Notes: generated by a model not told the origin, from the letters alone. A stretch of 28,810 bases of DNA from Paulinella micropora (GCA_009731375.1 BJOX01000364.1:575617-604426); one strand, 5' to 3'. Numbered from the stretch's first letter, positions 10,242 through 20,124 are shown. Program-made: numbers and translations.

Positions 10242-11021
10242 CTCACACCACCCTCCCACCTTTTTTCCTTAATACCCTAATATAATTTATCTTCTTCGTT
10301 TTCCTTTTCCTTTCGGCACTTATTCATACTGAGTTACACGGGAGACATGGCGGCAAGTTGTGATGCATGTGCAAAATGTGCCTCTTGAATCTTCTGAGTT
10401 TCATGGAAGTGCTCTGGCATGGCTCCAAGTTTCCAATGGCAAGAACCTTTTCGTAATGTTTGCTTACTTTATTTATGTGTTTTCGCTTCAACTATGGAGA
10501 TGGTCTCTTTCAGTTGCGTGGGCGATGAGATGATAAGGATAAGGACCCGTGCGCTGCCGTAGCTGTGGCAGCGTTTATGGCTCCATATGCCTACGAGGGT
10601 CTTGAAAACCTTGATATATATAGATATGGAACCATTATTTATTGTTGGTGAATTTTTTTTGTTTTTTCTGTCCGACGTTATATTTATGCAACAATTTGAT
10701 TATATCCTAAGCTACGATGCACAATTTGAAGGTCCGGGTAGGGAAACTCGCCTGTTAACCGGAGGCTCCGGGATCCCAGTTGTCTACCACCAATTTACTG
10801 ATATTCAAAAGAACCAAAAAGGAAACCAACCTCACCAAATTGGTAATATATGAACATAAAGGCAATTTGCCACCAGTATCAGAAAATATGGTAATATGGG
10901 AATAATTACTAAGTATTAATTAATAGGAGTGAAGATACCGTGACCGTACGGTTATGCTGTAGTGAACTAGGATCTAATTAATTTGTCCAATGCTCCCCCT
11001 TAATAAGGGCCTAGGATATCT
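10242..11021. other. Intergenic stretch upstream of the retrotransposon
   Basis: Presumably the 3' UTR of the epsilon gene followed by intergenic DNA. A + frame at 10587-10853 has no recognisable motif and starts in AT-rich sequence, so I do not call it. No RNA gene is seen. Confidence 0.5.
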
Positions 11022-11025
11022 CAGC

Positions 11026-11645
11026 TATCAGACAGCAGCTTAACGACCGGCTAAAATCTTTACCGTTGATAAGACACTCTTTTTTGACCGGTTCATTAGA
11101 TTCTCTGCACGTTTCGACTTCACTATTAATAACTAGTTTTCGATTCCGTTCAGAAATAATTTCAAACTATCACTTCAAAGTGCTTTTTAGCTATTGCTAT
11201 TTTTCCAATCCACATTACACTCTTCCCCGATTTCCCGTGAAACACGTTTTACGGTAAAGTTTGTGGACAGAAGGATTCGCGGAGAAACACTATCTAACTG
11301 TCTTTTCCGTTCCCAGTAATTTTCGCCTAAGCTTCCCAAATTGATTTGGGAATTTTCAAGTCCAACAACAGGGCCCGACACTATCAGTTTAATGACTGTT
11401 AACTTGAAGACTCGCGACACAATTCGTTTGGGAATTGGAGACCTCACAATCTACGTTTTACACTTGATCATACGTTGCACCCAAGCCTGCAATGAGGTCG
11501 AAATTATGTAAATAAACGAAGTGACCTCTCTACTGTTTACTTGTATTTCACCTGCTCATCCTGAGTCAGGACTCAAAGCAGCCATAGTGTTCTTATTAAG
11601 AGTTCTTTGTATCTGCCTACTTGAAGAGTTGCATACAAACTCACA
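11026..11645 (+). repeat. 5' LTR
   Basis: About 620 bp, matching 22472-23098 along its whole length with scattered substitutions and small indels. It contains an AATAAA at about 11511-11516, a candidate polyadenylation signal. The downstream end (CAAACTCACA) is clear; the upstream end is set by where the similarity begins (CTATCAGAC). The sequence just after it (ATTCGAATTTTT) does not start TGG, so no standard tRNA primer-binding site is obvious. Confidence 0.88.
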
Positions 11646-11997
11646 ATTCGAATTTTTTTCCAATTCAAGAGAAAACTACACACACAGAGTTGGTGTCTTC
11701 TGTGCACAAATCGATTTGGAAAGACCCTCTCTTTCTGAATCAGGAGTGGCTATACAACATATTAAGACAGTGGTAACCAAAGACACATATGTCTCGACAG
11801 ACCGTTCACCTGCCGTTTCATTTTTGTGTCCTTCCTCTGCCCTTATACACACTATGCAGTCAACCAACACAGTATGTGTTTGGTTTTGTCGTTTTAGGGT
11901 CACCCCCTACTTACAGAGTGGAGAACACCTCTTCCACTGTGCACCTCGCCCTCTTCAGCTACTGCTCTGCGTTCTGGCTTACTGCTGGTACGTCTAC
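11646..11997 (+). other. Retrotransposon 5' leader
   Basis: Sequence between the 5' LTR and the first plausible Gag start. The Gag frame is open through it, but the translation before 11998 is not obviously protein-like. No clear primer-binding site. Confidence 0.5.
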
Positions 11998-12717
11998 ATG
12001 TGGAACCAGTCGCGACACGACGACCCAGCATCAAAATACAACGAGCACAAACGACGTTGTCTTGATTTATATCACATCTTGGGCTCCCGTACAGACACTC
12101 TACGTACAGGCAAGAAGTTTCAGGAGGAAGTCAAGGCTGGCAAGACTTCTCGCCTCCATACTAACCTTTCACGTATACATACAGTGCAGTTTATTTCCGA
12201 TTTACTGACCAGCTACGTTGATGATGCACGAGACATTCTTCGGGAAATTCATAAGGATAAGGCTACCTGGCTACTACAGGTCCCCATTGCCCCTCAAGCC
12301 AGCCTAGACCTCCTTTGTAACCCAGATTGGACAGACGCTGAGGTCTACGCCCAGTACCTGTGACCTACTGGATCGTTGGCAGCCGCACAGAAGTTCTGGC
12401 ACGACATTGGCCACGTCATCCCCGTAGAAGCTTTTCATAACTACTACCCAGTCACCGCTCCCACTGTCGGATTGACAAGGTCACTACCGGTCACTGCTCC
12501 CTGGCACAACCGCTGGTGCCACATCCATTCTCTCATCGAACCAGACTGGTCCGACAACTTTGCAGTCAGCCGAACGCTCATCTGCGACTACGACCCGTTC
12601 GAGCCACCCTTCGACGTCTTCGACTCCTGGAACAGCTGCACTGACTCCGTCAACGCCGATACTGCCCTCAGTCCTGACATCTGCAGTCACGCCGACACTT
12701 CGAACACCGACGTCTGA
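11998..12717 (+). pseudogene. Gag N-terminal region, interrupted by TGA
   Basis: The frame is open from the ATG at 11998 to a TGA at 12361-12363 and then continues in the same frame, with protein-like composition (for example AAAQKFWHDIGHVIP), to a TGA at 12715-12717. The first segment is charged and helical in character (SKYNEHKRRCLDLYHIL, SYVDDARDILREIHKDK), compatible with a capsid-forming Gag, but Gag proteins are poorly conserved and the assignment rests on position between the LTR and the zinc knuckle. The upstream start is a guess, since the frame is open into the LTR. After 12717 the coding probably moves to another frame. Confidence 0.55.
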
Positions 12718-12803
12718 TCGAACTGTTTCCGCACGCGGATTAGCAGTCAACTATTACATCGTCAACACGCCAATTCAACTGGCCATCATGCACGCCATCA
12801 GCA

Positions 12804-14216
12804 ATGTTAGCGAGTGGGGAGAGAGTTACGGTCACCATCATGAACGCCTGTTGGTACCGCTTCGTCCGCGTCACCGACCCAATCCAGCACGTTTGGAGTT
12901 CGCTGTCCCTCATCTGGCTGCTATTCATTCACGACCTTATCCATGGCTGTCTGGACAAACCCGACTTATACAAGTCAGCTCTCCAAGCTCTCAATCTACA
13001 ACGTTTTCAAAAAGAGCAACTCTTGCCGTACATTCATCGGTGCATTACGTTTTACGAGACCACACATGCAGCCGGCGTAAGCATCTGCGACGGAAATCAG
13101 ATTGAGGACTTGGGCCGTATGCTCACCCCGATGGAACGCGACCGATGGAATCAGCATTTGGACCAAGTCCTACTCACTTATGGTGTCGGCTGGCCGCGCA
13201 ATCTGGATGACCTCCTCCCTTTGGCCAGGACCCTTGACCCAAATGTCATGGATGAATATCTTCTAGGGATGGAGACTCCGGTCCGCACCGACATCAAAGA
13301 TCCATCTACGTACAAACGGGTCTTTGTTCGTCCAAGACGTCAGCAGCTCCGGCAAGTAACGACTACTGAGGCGAACACCAGCACTAACCGCCCCGCTTGG
13401 CAGAAACGTAAGGCGGACGCCATGGCAATGACTCAGACTGCCCATTTACAGACGTCGACTCGTCAGGTCAAGCGCTTGAAGACCGACCCACCGGGTACCT
13501 CGCCGAGCCAGATCGATCGAAAACTTTTCACGGGCCTACCATGCACCTACTGCAAGGAGCACAACAACTTATTGAAGAAGGGCCAGTTCCCCAAACATTC
13601 GTTTGAAGAGTGCAAACTTCGTCGACATCTTCGTCAATATGACGAAAAGCCATCAGCGGCAGTTGCCCGCAGCACCCCGCGCGCCTTCCATATGACTACC
13701 CGGTCCTGCACACCCTCTCCGCTGGTGCCAACGCCCCCGCCTCTACGGATTGCGACTATCCCAACAGTTGTCACCGGATGCGTTTGGGTCGCCAAACATC
13801 CTCTCAACCGCCCATTTATCGGCAAGACTACATGCGCTTTGGATTCAGCCTGCAACTGTAAAGGCGTCGCTCGCTTATCGTGGGTTCTACAACACGGCTT
13901 CACGATTCGGCAGCTGCCGCCTGTGGAAGCACGCTCATCCGTCGGCATCGACGCAGTCCTCACCGACGGCATCGAACTCTTTGTTTCCGCTAGCCCAACG
14001 TCACCGCTCCATGCAATTACCGTTTATGTGTCGGCTCACCTGCCCGATCGCGTGGACCTACTCTTCGCCAACGAGGTTACCGTCGACGAAGCCCAGAGGA
14101 TCAAGCCAACGGACTACATCCCTTTGAAGCCCAAGGCAAGACAGATCCTACGAGACGGAATTTCATTTCTTCGATTAGCCACTTCAGGTGGGCGATCGTC
14201 AACTAGCCACCATTAG
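12804..14216 (+). CDS. Gag C-terminal part with zinc knuckle and retropepsin-like protease
   Basis: 470 codons open. From about 12950 it reads as Gag, with a Lys/Arg-rich stretch before a cysteine cluster at 13542-13613 spaced C-X2-C-X14-H-X4-C; the usual retroviral knuckle has four residues in the middle gap. Further on, CALDSACNCKG (D codon 13842-13844) followed about 70 residues later by RVDLLFANEV fits the two hallmark strands of a retropepsin, which would cleave the polyprotein; the usual D-[ST]-G is D-S-A here, which may mean loss of activity. The ATG at 12804 is arbitrary: the bases up to about 12950 read better in another frame, so a frameshift is likely there. The end overlaps the next frame by 29 bases. 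Confidence 0.75.
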   Translation: MLASGERVTVTIMNACWYRFVRVTDPIQHVWSSLSLIWLLFIHDLIHGCLDKPDLYKSALQALNLQRFQKEQLLPYIHRCITFYETTHAAGVSICDGNQIEDLGRMLTPMERDRWNQHLDQVLLTYGVGWPRNLDDLLPLARTLDPNVMDEYLLGMETPVRTDIKDPSTYKRVFVRPRRQQLRQVTTTEANTSTNRPAWQKRKADAMAMTQTAHLQTSTRQVKRLKTDPPGTSPSQIDRKLFTGLPCTYCKEHNNLLKKGQFPKHSFEECKLRRHLRQYDEKPSAAVARSTPRAFHMTTRSCTPSPLVPTPPPLRIATIPTVVTGCVWVAKHPLNRPFIGKTTCALDSACNCKGVARLSWVLQHGFTIRQLPPVEARSSVGIDAVLTDGIELFVSASPTSPLHAITVYVSAHLPDRVDLLFANEVTVDEAQRIKPTDYIPLKPKARQILRDGISFLRLATSGGRSSTSHH

Positions 14217-15279
14217 CTATGACTTTCGTCCGGAGACCCTGGCTGAAATGACTTCTTACCCGACCTCCGAGATTGAGAAGATCTTCAAGCTCCGTGTTAT
14301 CACACAATCTTCGGATTCCTACGATCTTTTGTCAACTTCGCAAGCCCACCTCTACGGCCGCACAGTCAACCTGTTCATGTCCGAGAAGAGACCATGCGAT
14401 GGGAATGTGCTGACAGAAGACGACGAAGACGATGAAGAAGAAGAAGAAAAAGAAATCAAAGTTAATTCCGACAAAAGAAAAAAACCGTCTTCCAGTCCGA
14501 TCACGCAAGAGGATTATCGTATCGATGCCCTCGCTTGGGAGCTCATCCGAAGGACTCAGCTCGCCGACTTGCGACGCAGCCCGACGGCACGATCCCTCTC
14601 CTTCGGATCATCATCATCATCATCGTCGTCGTCTTCATCATCGGGAGCATGGTCATCTACCACGTCAACTGCATCGGCCCTTGACCAACCATCGGCCCCT
14701 GCACCTGGCACACCGCAATCATTCCAGGATGCGCTCAGCAACCCTCCGTCGTTGCAAGCTCCAAGTGTTCCGCGAACACCAAGTCACAGCCATCGACATG
14801 GTAGACGACGCTCTTCTGGTAAATGTGAACGCTCAGCATCACCGGCACCTTCTTCCCCTTGCTCTCAAGTTCCGGCACCTTCTTCCCCTTGCTCTCAAGT
14901 TCCGGCAGCTTCTGCGCCGTCACCCCGGCCCACCCAACCGACTACCAGTCCAGTCGCCGGGTTGAGCACAGCATCTAAGAAGGCACTACGTCGCGCTCAT
15001 CGGACAGCAGCCCGCGCATCTTCCGGCCGTTCGTCGTCGTCCAGCTCCTCGTCTGCATCTGCGAGCAGCACAGCCGTGATGCCAGCCCAACCGCAGGCAC
15101 CTCAAACATCTTCTAGTAGCTCGTCCTCCTCGTCCAGTTCCTCGTCGGCACCCGCGGGAAGCTTAACTAGTGCGTCATCCCAATCCTCGGCGTCTCACTC
15201 CCAGGTGCAAGGCGGCCCCCGGGTCACATTCTCGCTAAGCCCGCTCGGAATGTACAAGGCTCGCACCCCCAACGTGTGA
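14188..15279 (+). CDS. Low-complexity Ser-rich linker of the polyprotein
   Basis: 363 codons with no recognised fold. The first 75 residues (up to about 14405) look globular and may finish the protease domain or begin a linker; then come an acidic run (EDDEDDEEEEEKE), several serine runs using mixed TCN and AGY codons, and a 30-bp direct repeat (about 14841-14900) encoding APSSPCSQVP twice. It is likely part of the gag-pol polyprotein joined by a +1 shift from the preceding frame rather than a separate protein, since the overlap at 14188-14216 lies where the previous frame loses sense. Confidence 0.6.
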   Translation: MGDRQLATISYDFRPETLAEMTSYPTSEIEKIFKLRVITQSSDSYDLLSTSQAHLYGRTVNLFMSEKRPCDGNVLTEDDEDDEEEEEKEIKVNSDKRKKPSSSPITQEDYRIDALAWELIRRTQLADLRRSPTARSLSFGSSSSSSSSSSSSGAWSSTTSTASALDQPSAPAPGTPQSFQDALSNPPSLQAPSVPRTPSHSHRHGRRRSSGKCERSASPAPSSPCSQVPAPSSPCSQVPAASAPSPRPTQPTTSPVAGLSTASKKALRRAHRTAARASSGRSSSSSSSSASASSTAVMPAQPQAPQTSSSSSSSSSSSSSAPAGSLTSASSQSSASHSQVQGGPRVTFSLSPLGMYKARTPNV

Positions 15280-15426
15280 CAATGTTGGACCACTAAGCCA
15301 GTTGGCACAGAGAGATGCAATGACGCCGGTACCACCGCCACCTTTCTCTCCTCCAGCTGACCATTATGTAAGGTCAGCCCTACGAGATCGAGTCACGGCT
15401 GGTCGGGATTCACCAACTTTACGGGC

Positions 15427-15927
15427 ATGCCAGGCCATCAACTGGAGCTTAAGCTTCAAAAAGCCTTTGGCGCCAAGGGCTCTCCAGGCACGGATCTTGA
15501 ACTCTACATTGTTCGGGATATGTTTGCTACTTATTTTCCAACAGCGGCCATGACTATGATTCCAGGCACTCACCCGCATTGCCGTCACCTTGGTTACTGG
15601 ATCCCTAAGCACTTTACCCTCAATCAGGGCCTATGGCCGGATTCAACGATGGTACAGATGCAACACCCAAGAGTGGAACGCTACTTCCCTAGGATACAAT
15701 CGCTCCCGCACGGTGCTTTCCGTATCGAACCTCTCGATAGACCGCCTCCCTTCAAAGTGACTGAAGACTGGCTTCTCCCTTCGGCAGATTTCAACCATTT
15801 TGCCGACAGGCCACTTCTAGTGCGAACTTTCCTTCCGCGGGATACTGGTCTACCACGTACCAGGGTAAGCAAGATATACGCGCACAGAACCGCGACAATG
15901 GTATGGGAAGACACCATGGGACAATGA
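15427..15927 (+). CDS. Unrecognised retrotransposon region, block 1
   Basis: I do not recognise this domain. The frame reads through SGFTNFTGMPGHQ into LQKAFGAKGSPGTD (15454-15495) and later LPHGAFRIEP. Both features recur in block 3, so the two blocks look like diverged copies of one domain. It is rich in aromatic residues, proline and histidine, with no transmembrane segment or signal peptide. The ATG at 15427 is the first available, but sense begins slightly upstream. It ends at a TGA (15925-15927) and coding appears to resume in another frame about 50 bases later. Position between protease and RT is where Ty3/gypsy elements normally have nothing. Confidence 0.55.
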   Translation: MPGHQLELKLQKAFGAKGSPGTDLELYIVRDMFATYFPTAAMTMIPGTHPHCRHLGYWIPKHFTLNQGLWPDSTMVQMQHPRVERYFPRIQSLPHGAFRIEPLDRPPPFKVTEDWLLPSADFNHFADRPLLVRTFLPRDTGLPRTRVSKIYAHRTATMVWEDTMGQ

Positions 15928-15985
15928 ATATGCGACAGAGTTCTCTGAAACAATCCGAGGCTTCCACCGCGACCGCCCTACTATC

Positions 15986-16984
15986 TTGATGCAGCGCTAC
16001 TGGCCCCCTCGCAACAATGCACACGAGATGGACCCTGAGACCTTTGAGGACTTCACATGCGATCTTGCTCTCATTTCGGGAACCAGAAGCCCTCTCGCAG
16101 TCATCAACACCGAAGCCATGTGCCTGATCCGTGCGGACACTACATCGGCCCCTGTGATGACCCGTTGGGGAAGTAATGCGTCTACTAAAACCGAACTTGA
16201 AAATATCTTCAGTATCCCGGAAGGCGCTACCATGATGTCACGGTTTTATAATAGCAAACAAACTGCCATCATATTCCACTTCGGCCCACAAAACGGCAGG
16301 AACACTGCCCAACTCATCTCAGCCTCTCTAGTTGGACCTAACATCGAACCTACCGGCGATGTCCCATACTTCAAAGAAGGAATGGCCTTTGACTTCTTCT
16401 ACCGCCCATGGGGATATCGATCTTCGTACCTCGGCCTACTTGTGGGAGCAAACCCCAACGCCTCCCCTTTAGCAGCCGTCCTTCAAGGAGAACTCCTATT
16501 CCCGTGGTGTAGTATGGAACAAACAGAAGCCAAACACCTGCGCTTTGACCCGATACCACTCTCGACATCATCATACATTCGCCGTGTTTTTCGACTCCCG
16601 ACTCGAGAACGCTGCTTCGCCCTACAACACTATTTTCATCGTCTTCCATGTAATGATCCAATATGGCTCAAAATTGTCGCAAACGACACGTACTACGACC
16701 TCGACAGCACCAATGCCACTACAGGCCTACGCGCAGTACATGAGCGATCCTACGACTGCATTGTCGATTTGCCACTCAGTTTTTTCGACGATTGCAACCT
16801 CACGGTGTACTACACGGACAGAAACCACGAACTGTTCCTGGGCTCATTTTTTAACCCCAACCACTATATGGGGCAAAGGTATGATGAAATTCATCGGGAT
16901 AGTTACGCTCGACGACGCCGCAACCCGCGACTATCTTCAGAAGTCACACAACTGGAAAGCCTCCCCGGGCACGGATGGTGTTAG
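15986..16984 (+). CDS. Unrecognised retrotransposon region, block 2
   Basis: 332 codons of protein-like sequence with balanced composition, for example AIIFHFGPQNGRNTAQLISA and FDFFYRPWGYRSSYLGLLVG. No known domain seen. The last 35 codons (after about 16880) become Arg-rich and lose sense, while the +1 frame becomes protein-like, so a frameshift near 16880 probably joins this block to the next. It may belong to the same extra domain array as blocks 1 and 3. Confidence 0.55.
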   Translation: MMQRYWPPRNNAHEMDPETFEDFTCDLALISGTRSPLAVINTEAMCLIRADTTSAPVMTRWGSNASTKTELENIFSIPEGATMMSRFYNSKQTAIIFHFGPQNGRNTAQLISASLVGPNIEPTGDVPYFKEGMAFDFFYRPWGYRSSYLGLLVGANPNASPLAAVLQGELLFPWCSMEQTEAKHLRFDPIPLSTSSYIRRVFRLPTRERCFALQHYFHRLPCNDPIWLKIVANDTYYDLDSTNATTGLRAVHERSYDCIVDLPLSFFDDCNLTVYYTDRNHELFLGSFFNPNHYMGQRYDEIHRDSYARRRRNPRLSSEVTQLESLPGHGWC

Positions 16985-18308
16985 GGATTCCTTCTCAGGC
17001 GAATTCCGTTGGATACGTTATGAAAATGTCCCGTGGCATCTGGCCCAGTATTTCCTTATGGTCGTAGCCAGCGAAACTGAAAGACGGTCAAGCAAGGAAA
17101 TTCATGTAGTACACCACCCACCCCATACTGTCTCATGTTCGACGGATATCATTAATCCGTACTCTCGAGACAAACGCCTCCGTGGCTACCCCTACGGAGC
17201 TCCACTTGTCCGTATGAAACCGTCACGCCACTCTCAACGACACTTCCAAGTCTGGCGCCCGGGCGATGTTTACGTTACCAATCACCAAGTGGGCCACACC
17301 CATCATCGATGGCTCAACCTCAAGACAAACATGACAGAGGAAAATCTTTTACATTTCTACACAAGGCTAGAAATGAGCCGAGATCTAGTGTACGAGAGAT
17401 TGCTTACCCCAGAACTTGAGAACTCCCATGTATTTACACGCTCACCAGGAGCGACACGGAGACACTGCCGTATCAGGTATCCTCATACCTATGAAATCCA
17501 CGCTGGATTTGACGTCCAAGCATCGTCATCGAACCCTTACGAGATAGTGTATTCCCCTGAGAAATACGATGACCAACCTGATTCTTCGTCGAGTTCAAGT
17601 TCTTCATCCAGTTCGTCATCTAGCTCGAGTTCATCGTCAAGGGTGATGGCCCCTGCTCAGCCCCCATCGGCCCCAGCGTCGTTACCATCGGCCCCAGCGT
17701 CGTTACCATCGGCCCCAGCGTCGTTACCATCGGCCCCAGCGTCGTTACCATCGGCCCCAGCGTCGTTGCCACCGGCCCCAGCACAGCCACCGTTGGCCTC
17801 AATCCAGCCGCCATCAACCCTGGCTCATCCACCAGCGGCCACTGGTTCGGATGCATCGGCCGCACCGTTGCCACAGGTAACTCGTGCCCACCCTGTTCAA
17901 CCACAGCCCTCTTCTGGCTGCAAGCCCAGTGAGAACAAGAAGCATCACGACGATGACGATTCAAAAGGCGGCGGACACGGCCCCTCCTCGTCTTCGTCAA
18001 GTGGTTCGTCGCCAAGCAGTTTGCCATCAACGCCGACTACGACCCAGACATCTGCGACTTCTCCTCCTCACTCAACGACACGACGTTCGCAACACCCTCG
18101 GAACAAGGATAGTGTGAACTGTGCGGATCGCCCAAAAGCAACCTCTCCTCCGTTACCTAGCCACTTTGCCTCTCCCGATCATCGAGCTGCACTTTCAAGA
18201 CGACGACTTCTCGACCATAAATCTCGGGGTTGCCGCCAATTCAATATGCTCGCTCGGCCTGGCAGTGGCTCAACTCAGAGTTTGGGCAATACGCAAAGTC
18301 AGGCGTGA
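16881..18308 (+). CDS. Unrecognised region, block 3, with Ser tract and PSAPASL repeats
   Basis: The frame is open from 16545, but it only becomes protein-like near the ATG at 16881. The first 230 residues carry LQKSHNWKASPGTD (16935-16976) and later PYGAPLVRMKP, echoing block 1. They are followed by about 20 serines (17581-17640) written with all six serine codons, then a 21-bp repeat encoding PSAPASL about five times (about 17663-17770), then a Pro/Ser-rich disordered region with a His/Asp cluster. The mixed serine codons argue that the tract was kept for its protein, not by slippage. It probably forms the link between the extra region and RT. Confidence 0.55.
   Translation: MMKFIGIVTLDDAATRDYLQKSHNWKASPGTDGVRDSFSGEFRWIRYENVPWHLAQYFLMVVASETERRSSKEIHVVHHPPHTVSCSTDIINPYSRDKRLRGYPYGAPLVRMKPSRHSQRHFQVWRPGDVYVTNHQVGHTHHRWLNLKTNMTEENLLHFYTRLEMSRDLVYERLLTPELENSHVFTRSPGATRRHCRIRYPHTYEIHAGFDVQASSSNPYEIVYSPEKYDDQPDSSSSSSSSSSSSSSSSSSSRVMAPAQPPSAPASLPSAPASLPSAPASLPSAPASLPSAPASLPPAPAQPPLASIQPPSTLAHPPAATGSDASAAPLPQVTRAHPVQPQPSSGCKPSENKKHHDDDDSKGGGHGPSSSSSSGSSPSSLPSTPTTTQTSATSPPHSTTRRSQHPRNKDSVNCADRPKATSPPLPSHFASPDHRAALSRRRLLDHKSRGCRQFNMLARPGSGSTQSLGNTQSQA
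17663..17790 (+). repeat. 21-bp coding tandem repeat (PSAPASL)
   Basis: About five and a half nearly exact copies of CCATCGGCCCCAGCGTCGTTA, the last degenerating to GTTGCCACCGGCCCCAGCAC. The near identity suggests recent expansion inside the polyprotein linker. Confidence 0.88.
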
Positions 18309-18412
18309 CAACCAAATCTGGGGCATTCTCCAGACTCCAAACAACTGAGGCTACCTGATCTTCTGACGCTTCAGACCGACATCGACCCGCCGTTCCCATC
18401 ACGGATTCCTTC

Positions 18413-20124
18413 ATGGAAGACTTCGCGCAGACATGCCCCGACCCTCGCATACTCTTTTGCACGGCATCAACAATCCAGGGAGCCCACCCTACCCCATGGT
18501 TCTTCATCTCCGAACGACTTTGCCGTGACTTTCTAACCAAGCGAGCGGAACAGAAAGCGGCACCGACAGGTCCTAAGTTTCCCCCTGAAGAAGTCAACCC
18601 GAGCCTCACCAAACCCCAACAAGACCAACTCTGGGCCCTCATCCGCGAATTCGACCACATCGTTCAGGACAAGGCAGGCATCTTCAGACATACTGTCGTG
18701 TCCCTTCGACTCAAACCGAATGCCAAACCAGTTGCAGTCCCATGCCCACGCTGGACTCCGGCAGTAGGCGAATATCTTTCTAGCTAGGCTACGGACGTCC
18801 TCAGCGCCGGCACATGGAGCTACGCCTCCTCTCAATGCGCATGGGCGAGCCGCAGTTGCCCGGTCGGGAAATTCGAGGATATCGCGAAAGAAGTCATCCG
18901 AGACATTCGGAATGTTTATGACTACCGCATGCCCAATGACAATCTTCACCTCCCGGTCCCAGGTCTTCCGAACCCGGATCATTACCGAGAACGATTCGCC
19001 GGCTGGCACTATCTCAGCTCCATCGACATGGTGGACGGCTTCTCCCACCTTCGCCTGAACCCGGACGATGACAGCCGAGATGTTTTAGCCGTGTGGACCC
19101 CTGTAGGTTTATTGGTCCCCAACTTTATGCCTCAAGGTGTACATCGTGCCCCCGGCGATTTCCAACGCGCGATCGAGAAGTCATTCCAACCATTCCCCTT
19201 TTGGAACAAGCCGCCCCCAGCTATTTCTACTGCAGGCGCCTATCTCGACGACGTTACCGCTGGTGCCAAGGACTTTCAAACACACCTGAACCAAAGTCGT
19301 GGTATATTCTCAAGTATGGACACCTCCGGTCTTCATGGATCGGCGCGCAAACTCCGCTTGGGATACCATGAACTGACAATACTAGGCAAGAAATGTAGTA
19401 AGAAAGGTATCGCCGCTGACACAGCGAAGATCGACGCCATCCTCCGAATGGCTGATCCCTCCAATGTGTCTGAAGTTCGATCCGTTCTGGGTATGACCAA
19501 CTTCATACAGGCCCACATCCCCGACTACTCCCGCCTTGTATCACCTCTTACGAACTTGCTTAAGTCCACTCACGCCCGACCAGCAGGTCAACCTTACCTC
19601 CATCGGAAAGAGCGGAAATGTATGAAGAAGCTCCGCCGCGTGCTTACTACGCTTCCCGTCCTGGCCAAATACGAGTCTTCTCACCATCTTTGCCTTCGGA
19701 CGGATGCCAGCCAAATAGGCATTGGAGGTGCCCTTCACATTGGCCCTGACCGCGACGCCCCGGTCATCCAATACTTTTCTCTCAAGTTCACAGACACGCA
19801 AACCCGCTGGGCGACCTACGTGCGAGAAGCCTACGGCGTTATTTACGGAGTTCAACAGTGCCGCTACTACATTGATGCTAGCGACCACGAACTCACCATC
19901 GTCACTGATCACCGGCCACTCTCGTGGTTGTGGCACGCTCGCAGCCCTATGGTCGTCGGATGGGTTCTGGAAAATCTTCAGACGATCCGCTTTAAGGTCG
20001 AATACCTCCCCGGTAAACAAAACCTCCTCCCAGATGGATTGTCCCGTGTCCCCTGCATAAGCCCAGGCGTCCCGACTCTCATCGTGAAGCCGAAGCCACA
20101 GTACAGCTCCTCGCAACTATTCCA
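18413..20124 (+). pseudogene. Reverse transcriptase and RNase H, interrupted by TAG
   Basis: Copies the element's RNA into DNA and removes the RNA strand. One frame carries all blocks: LTKPQQDQLWALIREFDHIV and KAGIFRH at the start of the RT domain, SQCAWASRSCPVGK and DYRMPND in the fingers, SSIDMVDGFSHLRL, MPQGVHRAPGDFQRAIEKSF, and the catalytic YLDD at 19241-19252. RNase H follows with TDAS (D at 19703-19705), EAYGVIYG, TDHRPLSWL and LPDGLSR, so all four acidic residues are present. A TAG at 18785-18787 interrupts this frame between the first and second RT blocks with no change of phase. After about 20110 the sense passes to the next frame. The start at 18413 is simply the first ATG; the domain belongs to a polyprotein. 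Confidence 0.93.

Noticed and set aside
9730-10272. Single long + frame read as one protein starting [14 protein letters not shown]
   Set aside because: It crosses dinucleotide repeats with no protein character. The three-exon GT-AG model explains the same region and aligns with the epsilon subunit without gaps.
11187-11447. - strand open frame in the 5' LTR
   Set aside because: It lies wholly inside the LTR and is not kept open in the 3' LTR or the inverted fragment.
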